64,000 bases of DNA, from positions 2,418,001-2,482,000 of the forward strand of contig NZ_CP102292.1 of assembly GCF_025152405.1 (NCBI RefSeq), given 5' to 3'. Position 1 is the first letter of the stretch, and every line of letters begins with the position of its first letter. This stretch comes from [Ruminococcus] lactaris ATCC 29176. Lineage in GTDB: Bacteria; Bacillota; Clostridia; Lachnospirales; Lachnospiraceae. Below are positions 49,392 through 56,510 of this stretch, piece after piece. The notes below the pieces were generated by a model. That model had not been told where the DNA came from and did not search any database. It was given only the letters and a program-made list of their open reading frames with translations. Position numbers and translations under genes: made by a program.

Positions 49392-49565
49392 TTTTCTCAC
49401 TTCTTTCATATTTTTATACTTTAAATTTCTTTTCACTCATTATTATCTAAAATTTCTTGCTATAGATCATACTCATCGTAAGCCTCATTCTTCTACAATG
49501 CAATTTTCACTAATTCTATCTATTAGTACTTTCTTAATTTCAGTATCAAAAACTATCGTTATTTT

Positions 49566-50789
49566 TTATATAAACATATTTTTCAGCATAAATTTTTTAA
49601 TATTCTGTAATTCTTCACACTTATGCTGGTGAAGAGTGATGAGGTGATCGAGGTCATCTAAAAATGTCGCAATCTTCTCCTGTTCTTCTAATGATGGCAT
49701 ATATAACTGACATTCACATAACTTGTCATAATAGAAGTATAATCGAACACTTCCCTCTTGAAGTTTCTCAATCCATCTTGGAAATTCATCAGACTTGAGC
49801 CAATGCCAGAGGAACCTATCGTTCACATAATTGTCTGTTTGAAAAACTTCATAAAGTGAGCTAACTATCACATTTTCCACACCTTTATAGTATCCGATAG
49901 ATCCTACATTGATCCTTGCTGGATTATAGGCAAACGAATTTGGTTGAACAATATTATACGCTTTTCTGTCCGTATCTTTCATATATCCAAAATCGTCATG
50001 TGCATCACGCTGACGAATAAATCCATGCTCATTTGTAATAGCATACGGTTCTAAATCTAAATCTTCCTTGTTCCGTTTCCCTGCATCCCATGTGAAATCT
50101 GCAAACTTACGCTGTTCCCAATCTTCAGTAAACCCGGAAAATCTAATTTCTGGAACTGAATGACCATTTTGTGGAAACATCTTTTGAAGCATATATTTTT
50201 TCAAGGTTTTCGTCTCTTCGCACTTTCGCTGGTGAAGAGTGATGAGCCTTTCTAGCTCTTCAAAATACTTTCCAATTTTCTTCTGTTCCTCAATATCTTG
50301 CGGTATCATCAGCTTCGTCTCAAAGAAATCCGCAGGTGCAATATTCAAAAGTCCATGATTTCTCGCTCCTTCTGCAGCAATTTCATGAATACCTTTATGC
50401 CACAAGTTTGTGCTGTAGTACGATACCAGAAAATCGGAATCTACAGGATTGTTTTCTTTTATCCCAAATACGATATAAAGCGTTGATAATACGCCATTTT
50501 TATAACGATCCAGCCTTTTAATAGCTCCCCAAGGAGCATCTGTTGAAGTACTTTTATTATAAGCGAACTCTCCATTCTCAATCAGATAGTAACCACTGAC
50601 ATCTTTACTTGCAACTCTCTTATCAAAGAATTCATTCTGATCAATAAGGCCATATTGAGCCGATATCGTAAGCGGTAACTCTGAGACTAAATCTTGATTT
50701 TTTCTTGTAACACGATCAACCAAATCAACCAACTTACGCTGTTCCCAATCTTCCTGGTAGCCTTTAAATCTAATCTTTGGTTTTTTCAT
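49566..50789 (-). CDS. hsdS: Type I restriction enzyme, specificity subunit
   Basis: This 407-residue full HsdS has TRD1 (about 15-150), the central conserved helix (EEQKKIGKYFEELERLITLHQRKCEE, about 165-195), TRD2 (about 220-360) and the distal conserved helix (EEQEKIATFLDDLDHLITLHQHKCEE). Each TRD starts with the DWEQRK repeat. It decides which bipartite DNA sequence the HsdMRS complex recognises. It starts 5 bases after the hsdM stop, so it is coupled to it. Confidence 0.94.
   Translation of the reverse strand: MKKPKIRFKGYQEDWEQRKLVDLVDRVTRKNQDLVSELPLTISAQYGLIDQNEFFDKRVASKDVSGYYLIENGEFAYNKSTSTDAPWGAIKRLDRYKNGVLSTLYIVFGIKENNPVDSDFLVSYYSTNLWHKGIHEIAAEGARNHGLLNIAPADFFETKLMIPQDIEEQKKIGKYFEELERLITLHQRKCEETKTLKKYMLQKMFPQNGHSVPEIRFSGFTEDWEQRKFADFTWDAGKRNKEDLDLEPYAITNEHGFIRQRDAHDDFGYMKDTDRKAYNIVQPNSFAYNPARINVGSIGYYKGVENVIVSSLYEVFQTDNYVNDRFLWHWLKSDEFPRWIEKLQEGSVRLYFYYDKLCECQLYMPSLEEQEKIATFLDDLDHLITLHQHKCEELQNIKKFMLKNMFI
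50104..50123 (-). repeat. 20-bp hsdS repeat, copy b
   Basis: GATTGGGAACAGCGTAAGTT (minus strand) at the start of TRD2 of the full hsdS. Identical to copies a and c. Confidence 0.85.
50731..50750 (-). repeat. 20-bp hsdS repeat, copy c
   Basis: GATTGGGAACAGCGTAAGTT (minus strand) at the start of TRD1 of the full hsdS. Identical to copies a and b, same orientation. Confidence 0.85.
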
Positions 50790-50794
50790 CTCTA

Positions 50795-52393
50795 TTATCC
50801 CTCCAGCTTTCTGATCAAATCATTTAACGAAAAAATAATGTTTTGATCTGGTGATGTTAAATCTTTCAGAAGAGATACAAAGTCACCTTTGACCTGTTCC
50901 AATTCGTCATCCGTTTTCTTCATGTCCTGTAGTAATGTATTGATATCCACATCTTCTTCTTTTTCGAAATTATCAACATATCTAGGAATATTAAGATTGA
51001 AATCGTTTTTTTCAATATCCTCAAAGCTAGCCAGATAGGATTCTTTTTCTACAGTCTTTCGGTCACTATACAGAGCAAGAACTTCATCGATGTGTTCATC
51101 TGTCATCTCATTTTGCTTCTTACCTTTATTAAATTTCTTAGATGCATCAATAAAGAGTACATCTCGTCCGTCTCTGTGTTTTTTTAAGACAATGATACAA
51201 GTTGGAATGGATGTATTGTAAAATAAGTTCGCCGGAAGTCCAATCACCGCATAGATATTACCAGAGCGAAGCAATTTTTCTCTGATTTTTCCTTCTGCTG
51301 CTCCACGGAAAAGAACTCCATGTGGTAAAACAATTGCCATTGTCCCGTTATTTTTCAAATGATACAATCCGTGTAATAAAAATGCATAATCAGCCTTTGA
51401 CTTTGGTGCTAATACACCATAATCACTGAAACGTTCATCTTGAAGAAATCCTGCTGCTGCACTCCATTTGGCTGAATATGGAGGGTTCATAAGAACCATA
51501 TTGAAATCCGTTTCTTCTCCTGTTGGCCAATCCCCATCTAATGTATCTCCATTTCGAAGATGTTGGTTTTCCGCCACTATTCCATGTAGAAACATATTCA
51601 TTCTCGCCAGATTATAAGTTGATGTATTCTGTTCCTGTCCATAGTATTTGATATATTCTGGTGCTGATGCATATTTTTTAGCATTTAACAATAATGACCC
51701 CGATCCCATACACGGATCATATACGGATAATCCTTTTTTATCTTCCTGCCCTGAAATAGCAATTTTTGTTAATATCTTTGATACAGCCTGCGGAGTATAG
51801 AATTCTCCTGCTTTCTTTCCTGTTTCAGAAGCAAACTGTCCGATCAAATATTCATAGGCATTTCCAAGTATTTCCGCATCTGAATTTAACAGATCCGCTT
51901 TATCAATTTCTTTTATAAGACTTGCAACTGTATCACTCTGTTTTTGGTCGCCTGCACCTAATCGATTGGAATACAGATCAATATCGGTAAACAAATCTGC
52001 GAAGATTGGATCACTCTGCTCTATATTATTAAATCCTTTCTGCAACTGCTCACGGTTGAAAGAATTATTTCTTGCAGCATCAGCAAAATAAGTGTATGTA
52101 AGTTCTGGCTCCATAACATAGTGACATTCTTCTGACAGCTGATCTTTCAATTCTTCTGCACTCTCATCCTCTAGTGCTTCTTTATATGCCTCTAATGCTT
52201 CTTTCAATGTGGCTGGTTTTTCATCATAAAGCAAATCATATACTTTAATCAAAAAAGAATCTGAAAGATATTTATAAAATACGATTCCTAACAGATAATC
52301 CTTATACTCATTTGCATCCATTTTTGAACGTAAAATATCTGCTCCACTCCATAATACGCTAATCAAATCCTTGCTATTTTCTATTTCTGCCAT
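50795..52393 (-). CDS. hsdM: Type I restriction enzyme, methylase subunit
   Basis: This 532-residue N6-adenine methyltransferase has an N-terminal helical domain (about 1-130, ISVLWSGADILRSKMDANEYKDYLLGIVFYKYLSD). The SAM-binding motif is YDPCMGSGSLLLN near 225, the catalytic motif NMVLMNPPYSAKW near 300, and the rest is a C-terminal helical region. Length is typical. It starts 20 bases after the stop of the WYL regulator, with GGAGGG before the ATG, so the regulator leads the operon. Confidence 0.95.
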   Translation of the reverse strand: MAEIENSKDLISVLWSGADILRSKMDANEYKDYLLGIVFYKYLSDSFLIKVYDLLYDEKPATLKEALEAYKEALEDESAEELKDQLSEECHYVMEPELTYTYFADAARNNSFNREQLQKGFNNIEQSDPIFADLFTDIDLYSNRLGAGDQKQSDTVASLIKEIDKADLLNSDAEILGNAYEYLIGQFASETGKKAGEFYTPQAVSKILTKIAISGQEDKKGLSVYDPCMGSGSLLLNAKKYASAPEYIKYYGQEQNTSTYNLARMNMFLHGIVAENQHLRNGDTLDGDWPTGEETDFNMVLMNPPYSAKWSAAAGFLQDERFSDYGVLAPKSKADYAFLLHGLYHLKNNGTMAIVLPHGVLFRGAAEGKIREKLLRSGNIYAVIGLPANLFYNTSIPTCIIVLKKHRDGRDVLFIDASKKFNKGKKQNEMTDEHIDEVLALYSDRKTVEKESYLASFEDIEKNDFNLNIPRYVDNFEKEEDVDINTLLQDMKKTDDELEQVKGDFVSLLKDLTSPDQNIIFSLNDLIRKLEG

Positions 52394-52413
52394 CTTTGTT
52401 TACCCTCCATTTT

Positions 52414-53403
52414 CTATGAATAATGTTCAATCAATCTTTTAATTTCACTTCTCATTTGCTCCACCACATCATCCGGTCCAACAATCTTTATACCGTCCCC
52501 CAATGAAAATACCCATCCAAGGAACTGTCTGCTGACATGCACATTTACATTCACAGTAAAGTGTTCATCATCTGTCGGAAACAAAATCACATTTTTCCCA
52601 AAACGGTCAATGATGACACCTACCAGGTTGTTTTTTACCAGTAATTTTACCGTCTGTTCTTTTCCTCCGAACATTCCAAAGCTTTTCTTTGCATAATCAG
52701 CCATGTCAAGCTTATTAAAGAACTCTTTTCCTTCCCGGTTCTCACTTGAAAATCGGATATGAAGCATTTTATCTACTCGGTAATGTTTAATCTTCTCCGC
52801 ATCCGAATCGTAGCCTACCAGATAATAGTTTTCATCGTCCCACGAAAGTCCCCATGGACTAATATGATACCAGGCTCCATTATGTCTGAGTTCCATTTCT
52901 TTTTTTACATTCCACTGATAATATTGGAACTTTATTTTCTTATTTTCTGAAATTGCATTATGAATAGCATCTACTGTGTAGTAGATGCTCTCATTCATTG
53001 TCTTTATTCTTCCAGACACATATACCTGACGCTGCAGTTTCTGTGCCTCATATTCACTAACCATTTTTTCCAGCTTCTTAATCAACGTATTCGATTTCTT
53101 TTCTGTGATGAATTTTGAAGACTGAATTGCATCTACCAGAAGTTTCAACTCAGGTAGTTCAAACGTGCGACTGACCACATGATAATGATAACGGTTTCCA
53201 ATCGGTTCTCCTTCCACTTCAATGCCAAGAACACTTAGGTCACGAAGATCCGTATAGATACTTTTTCGGTCAGCTGTGATATTGTATTCCGCCAAACTTT
53301 CCATGATTTCTGGCATTGTAATATAATGCTCTTCATCTGTTTTTTCCAGCATAATCTGTGCCAGTCGGTACAGCTTAAATTTCTGATTTGTTCCCTTCGG
53401 CAT
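52414..53403 (-). CDS. WYL-domain regulator leading the type I RM operon (cassette 2)
   Basis: This 329-residue paralogue of the regulator at 27745 starts at MPKGTNQKFKLYRLAQIM. It has the same winged HTH, WYL domain (VSGRIKTMNESIYYTVDAI..., a central block of about 70 residues identical in both copies) and C-terminal extension (FTVNVNVHVSRQFLGWVFSLGDGIKIVGP). Direct coupling to hsdM suggests it represses the RM operon until phage or DNA damage signals appear, as BrxR and CapW do for other systems. That role is an inference. Confidence 0.9.
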   Translation of the reverse strand: MPKGTNQKFKLYRLAQIMLEKTDEEHYITMPEIMESLAEYNITADRKSIYTDLRDLSVLGIEVEGEPIGNRYHYHVVSRTFELPELKLLVDAIQSSKFITEKKSNTLIKKLEKMVSEYEAQKLQRQVYVSGRIKTMNESIYYTVDAIHNAISENKKIKFQYYQWNVKKEMELRHNGAWYHISPWGLSWDDENYYLVGYDSDAEKIKHYRVDKMLHIRFSSENREGKEFFNKLDMADYAKKSFGMFGGKEQTVKLLVKNNLVGVIIDRFGKNVILFPTDDEHFTVNVNVHVSRQFLGWVFSLGDGIKIVGPDDVVEQMRSEIKRLIEHYS

Positions 53404-53441
53404 GATGCACTTCTCCCTTCTGCCAACATATTTCAAGTATA

Positions 53442-53462
53442 TCATAGGTGGGAAATATATTG
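53442..53462. promoter_or_regulatory. Operator-like motif upstream of the second WYL gene
   Basis: ATAGGTGGG (53444-53452) flanked by AT-rich TATATC and ATATAT lies about 40 bases before the WYL start. It shares its core with the sites at 29685 and 54563. Confidence 0.45.
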
Positions 53463-53528
53463 TGCATCTTTTTACATAAATCTTTTTGTTGTAAATCTAG
53501 TTTTATACAAATGTAGGTTCGTTTTTCA

Positions 53529-53696
53529 TTAATTATCATGAAAGAACTTAACTACAGCAACAATTATGATGATAATTCCAATCCAAAAGAAGAATTGAAA
53601 TGCTCCTCCAAGTTCTGAAGCAAAATCGTTCAAAAAAGCAAATACCAGAAGAATGATCGCAATCAATCCTCCACAACCCAATTTTCCATCTTTCAT
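53529..53696 (-). CDS. Small membrane protein, 55 residues
   Basis: MKDGKLGCGGLIAIILLVFA opens at 53696, with GGAGTAGATCTT upstream, and ends IIIIIVAVVKFFHDN. Two hydrophobic segments are separated by FLNDFASELGGAFQFF. It lies between the frameshifted small gene and the WYL regulator in cassette 2. Small membrane proteins of this size occur in defence cassettes, but no function can be given. Confidence 0.6.
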   Translation of the reverse strand: MKDGKLGCGGLIAIILLVFAFLNDFASELGGAFQFFFWIGIIIIIVAVVKFFHDN

Positions 53697-53751
53697 AAGA
53701 TCTACTCCTTCAAAGCTGCACTTCCTATATTCTAAGAAATACAGTATATCT

Positions 53752-53921
53752 TTAATCCTTAACTATTTCTTCCACCAGCGACATATATTCAGGAAGTTGA
53801 TTCATAAAGGGTTGTAATGTTTTTCTGACCAAACCACGTCAAAATATGAATTCTCTTTAATGTAGTCGGCAAATACCCGACAAACTTTTTCAATTTCGCC
53901 GTCCTGTTCTTTTGTATACAT
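53752..53921 (-). pseudogene. Frameshifted small gene
   Basis: The ATG at 53921 (GGAGAAATAAG upstream) opens MYTKEQDGEIEKVCRVFADY, then DVVWSEK, where an A-run shifts the frame. The zero frame stops at 53802, while the shifted frame continues as LQPFMNQLPEYMSLVEEIVKD to a stop at 53752. The combined product would be about 55 residues. Not recognised. Confidence 0.55.
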
Positions 53922-53928
53922 TTTATTC

Positions 53929-54186
53929 TTATTTCTCCAACTTTTCTTCAATTCTGCTTTTACGATAATCTAGAATATCACTGAACAAAAGTAATCCCTC
54001 TGTTATGGCTATCATGACCATTCCTGCCTTTACTAAGATTTTCGCTTTCGGATCATCGGACGCTTTTGCTTCTTTAGCGATACCACCAAGTATTCCGATC
54101 AACCCAATATTCACCAGTCTCTGCATATTTCTGTTTATTGCTTTATTTTCATAATAGATTTTTCTTAACATCTCTTTATTTTTCAT
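53929..54186 (-). CDS. Small two-helix membrane protein of the WYL-HIRAN cassette
   Basis: This 85-residue protein has a basic N-terminus, MKNKEMLRKIYYENKAINRN, then two hydrophobic segments (LVNIGLIGILGGIAKEA and AGMVMIAITEGLLLFSDIL) and a charged tail. It overlaps the HIRAN stop by 11 bases, so it is translated with it. A truncated relative occupies the same place in cassette 1. No domain recognised; cassette membership is its main clue. Confidence 0.65.
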   Translation of the reverse strand: MKNKEMLRKIYYENKAINRNMQRLVNIGLIGILGGIAKEAKASDDPKAKILVKAGMVMIAITEGLLLFSDILDYRKSRIEEKLEK

Positions 54187-54514
54187 CGTTCATTGTCTCC
54201 TTCATTTCGTTTTTAAGGCTCTTCTTACAAACCTTACATATTGTTCCAGCCGGTGTTACCAGCTCAACTTTCGCATAAGCAGTCTTCCCGATCTTGTCAT
54301 ACAAACGACCGGCACTCATAGAATCGCCGATAACGGTGTATGAACTATTTGCTACATATCCGATTTTTCCAAGACCTTCATAAGTAACTTTGATTGCTTC
54401 TTTGTCATACTCATTATCTGGTTCTTTCTCTAGTCGGATCTTCGTTCCTTTTTTGAGAAAATCATTTCCAAAATAATGTTTTGTTCCTGTCAGTGTGATA
54501 AATACTTTTGCCAT
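54176..54514 (-). CDS. HIRAN-domain protein (cassette 2)
   Basis: This 112-residue protein starts at MAKVFITLTGTKHYFGNDF, with AAAGGAGGG upstream. It is nearly identical to the HIRAN protein at 28936 (EKEPDNEYDKEAIKVTY, GKIGYVANSSYTVIGDSMSAGRLYDKIG, CKVCKKSL). It is first in cassette 2 and probably binds DNA ends. The operator-like ATAGGTGGG site lies just upstream. With the WYL gene and hsdMSR downstream on the same strand, it may be part of the defence operon. Confidence 0.88.
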   Translation of the reverse strand: MAKVFITLTGTKHYFGNDFLKKGTKIRLEKEPDNEYDKEAIKVTYEGLGKIGYVANSSYTVIGDSMSAGRLYDKIGKTAYAKVELVTPAGTICKVCKKSLKNEMKETMNDEK

Positions 54515-54537
54515 GATACGCCCTCCTTTAGCTACTT

Positions 54538-54762
54538 TTATTTGATGGTTATAGTGTAGATTAATAGGTGGGATATAAAAACCCCCACATATATTGTGGT
54601 GACCATTATAAAAAAACACAAAATAAGACCCAGAAGATCTGTCACAGTCATTTTGTGTTTCCTGGCATAATCACAGATACGCTTATACATAGGATCTTCC
54701 ACCCGGATACTTAATACTTTCTTTTTTACATTTTCCGACTTTGGTCTTCCTGTTTTCGCCAT
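54538..54762 (-). pseudogene. CopG/RHH-like DNA-binding protein, C-terminus replaced (copy A)
   Basis: MAKTGRPKSENVKKKVLSIR then VEDPMYKRICDYARKHKMTVTDLL is a small ribbon-helix-helix-like protein also found at 58769-58924. After TDLL the frame runs into the upstream region of the HIRAN gene and encodes only hydrophobic residues. So cassette 2 was joined here to an older mobile module. Confidence 0.65.
54561..54582. promoter_or_regulatory. WYL-cassette operator-like motif (cassette 2)
   Basis: AATAGGTGGGATATAAAA matches AATAGGTGGGGTATAAAA upstream of cassette 1, except for one base. It lies about 50 bases before the HIRAN start. Confidence 0.5.
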
Positions 54763-54770
54763 ATCTGTTC

Positions 54771-54953
54771 TTATTCCTCCACATTCACATTATGATTTTC
54801 GTATGACAAAAAGTTAATCCCTGTTTTTCGTCCTTCCACAATTTCCTGGAATTTCGTCAGCCCAATGCTGTAAAGCTCTGCCCCTTCCTGATAGCGGACA
54901 AATTTCTTTGCTAATTTCTTTGTTTTCTCTACATCTTTACGTGCATATCCCAT
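54771..54953 (-). pseudogene. Excisionase-like protein with internal deletion (copy A)
   Basis: MGYARKDVEKTKKLAKKFVR starts at 54953 after GGGAGGTGCC. Compared with the full copy at 59017-59226, about 99 bases are missing after KFQE, removing AVYKIDKVALVNCEIFEKYL. The frame then reads through normally untranslated sequence (INFLSYENHNVNVEE). The HTH-like second half is lost. Confidence 0.7.
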
Positions 54954-55044
54954 ACACGGCACCTCCCTTTTTGCATATAAAAAGCAGCTAACCTATTTTT
55001 CATAGACTAACTGCTTGTACTTTTGTTCCATATTCGGTTTTATT

Positions 55045-55413
55045 CTACAAATCCGACAGTGAAATTCGGTCGTATGTGCCATTTTTCTTATCTTCCGGAT
55101 GTGGTTCCAGTCCGATAATTGTAATATCTTTCTGGTCCGGTCCATAAACCCAGTACATTCTCATTGTGCCACTGGTTTTATTTTCCAGATATGATTGCCA
55201 CACTTTCATTCCATAACGTCTGGATAATGGCTCTATTTCATGGGTTTGAAGACTTGGATACCCTGGATCTGCCGATAGCAGCTTTAAAGCCTTTCCCCAT
55301 TTTTTATACAACTGTTCTTCCTTCTTTTTTATATTACCGGAACGATATTTCTCCTGCAGATCTAACCAAAGTTCCTGCATTTCAGGAATTCCCATTCGTA
55401 TATTAAAATTCAT
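55045..55413 (-). CDS. Putative toxin of a type II toxin-antitoxin pair
   Basis: This 122-residue protein has an N-terminal helix pair (MGIPEMQELWLDLQEKYRSG, KKKEEQLYKKWGKALKLL) and a beta-rich C-terminal half: GYPSLQTHEIEPLSRRYGMKVWQSYLENKTSGTMRMYWVYGP, ITIIGLEPHP. This resembles RelE/ParE-like proteins of the Gp49 kind. It follows its small partner by 12 bases. The assignment rests on fold pattern and gene pairing. Confidence 0.65.
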   Translation of the reverse strand: MNFNIRMGIPEMQELWLDLQEKYRSGNIKKKEEQLYKKWGKALKLLSADPGYPSLQTHEIEPLSRRYGMKVWQSYLENKTSGTMRMYWVYGPDQKDITIIGLEPHPEDKKNGTYDRISLSDL

Positions 55414-55425
55414 CTCTTATTCCTT

Positions 55426-55665
55426 TTAAAAATCTGACAGGTCAATAATCGGAGAAACATCGCCTTTCTTAAAGTTACTTACTGCACGATCCATATCTGC
55501 CAGAGTTCTGGCTGAAATGCTCTCTGGCACTGCCAGTTCCCGAGGTTCCAAAATAATGCAGCCATTTCTATATTCTTTTACATTATAATACTGATAAGCA
55601 GCTCCTCTGAGGGTAATCCTTTTTTTATTGTCCAGATGAGCAACATAATCTTTCATCGTTTCCAT
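55426..55665 (-). CDS. Putative antitoxin, partner of the gene at 55045
   Basis: This 79-residue protein starts at METMKDYVAHLDNKKRITLRG with AGGAGG upstream (a TTG two codons earlier is rejected). KKRITLRGAAYQYYNVKEYRNGCIILEPREL looks like a swapped-hairpin AbrB-type DNA-binding element. The C-terminus, LADMDRAVSNFKKGDVSPIIDLSDF, would bind the toxin. The promoter shows a palindrome at the expected start, fitting autoregulation. Confidence 0.7.
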   Translation of the reverse strand: METMKDYVAHLDNKKRITLRGAAYQYYNVKEYRNGCIILEPRELAVPESISARTLADMDRAVSNFKKGDVSPIIDLSDF

Positions 55666-55693
55666 TATCAACGCCTCCTACGCAAGCATTTGT

Positions 55694-55747
55694 GTGGGAA
55701 ATCCCACCTCTTGTTATTATAATACGCTTTTCTATATTTTCTGTCAA
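55694..55747 (-). promoter_or_regulatory. Promoter with operator of the 55.0-55.7 kb toxin-antitoxin pair
   Basis: On the minus strand TTGACA (55747-55742), 17 bases, and TATTAT (55724-55719) are followed by the palindrome GTGGGA-TT-TCCCAC (55707-55694) over the probable transcription start. Confidence 0.75.
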
Positions 55748-56093
55748 TCCAATTTTATTTATTCAGATGCAAAGATATCAGTAGTAATGAAATATTATCT
55801 GGTCTAAAACATAAATTGCCTGCATCCGACCAGTTTGACTGTAATATTTCAATTATTCTTACTCGCAAATGTACAAAGGAGATTGTAAATCATCCGGAAA
55901 TTTATAAGTCTTTTCATAAAAAAGATTGTCTTGATTACATAGACTTAGACAAAAATCCTTATTATAAACCGTAAAATGGAGTTTAGAGTGTTGAGATTTC
56001 CTATATCAGAAGATACTTATGAATGTGTAATTACCAATCTTCCTTCTACAGAATTCAATCTCGAAGAAATAAAAAAGCTATACGCAATGAGGT
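55740..56093 (+). pseudogene. IS4-family transposase fragment
   Basis: The plus-strand frame SGLKHKLPASDQFDCNISII, then IVNHPEIYKSFHKKDCLDYI, DLDKNPYYKP, meets a stop. It shifts frame at an A-run near 55973 and continues MEFRVLRFPISEDTYECVIT, ending NLEEIKKLYAMR just before the conserved W-G-I-E-T. This is the middle of an IS4 transposase. Both ends and several residues are missing. Confidence 0.75.
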
Positions 56094-56099
56094 AGGAAA

Positions 56100-56232
56100 T
56101 TATGTCCCCATCCTTCACTACATCAACCATAACAGAAAGCAGATATTTTGATTTGCCTCGTCTCTTTTTATTTTTGTTGTAAATGGAAATTAAAGACATA
56201 TCTTCACCATCGTAGCGAGATTCTGGATGCAA
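56100..56232 (-). pseudogene. Second transposase relic, opposite strand
   Basis: The minus-strand frame MHPESRYDGEDMSLISIYNK then KKRRGKSKYLLSVMVDVVKDGDI resembles the segment around the first Asp of IS4-type transposases and breaks off at the end of the other fragment. Two different insertions probably met here. Confidence 0.5.
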
Positions 56233-56510
56233 GTATTGTAGTAAAACTCATCCAGTTAATTTGAACCATCTTCATGAAACGATACACGGTATCTTTTGCA
56301 AAATCAGGAGTATTGCATGAGCCTCCGGTTTGTAATTGTTTTTTGACAACTCAATTATACCAAAGCCATTGGTTTCATGCTATTTTTATGCCAGTTATTA
56401 TTGAATTTTCAAGGTGCATAGGCACATTTTAATGTGCGAAGTTTGATTATTTAAAATTTACGGTATCATGTAAAAATCTGCCGAACGCATTCATTTTTTC
56501 CCGCCGTTTT
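56233..56510. other. Gene-free stretch
   Basis: This AT-rich 278-base gap lies between the transposase relics and the PrsW-like gene. No frame with a ribosome site or clear terminator was seen. Confidence 0.45.

Noticed and set aside
47804-50789. Invertible hsdS locus of the classical type
   Set aside because: All copies of the 20-bp repeat point the same way, so inversion within this window is not possible; deletion or exchange remains open.
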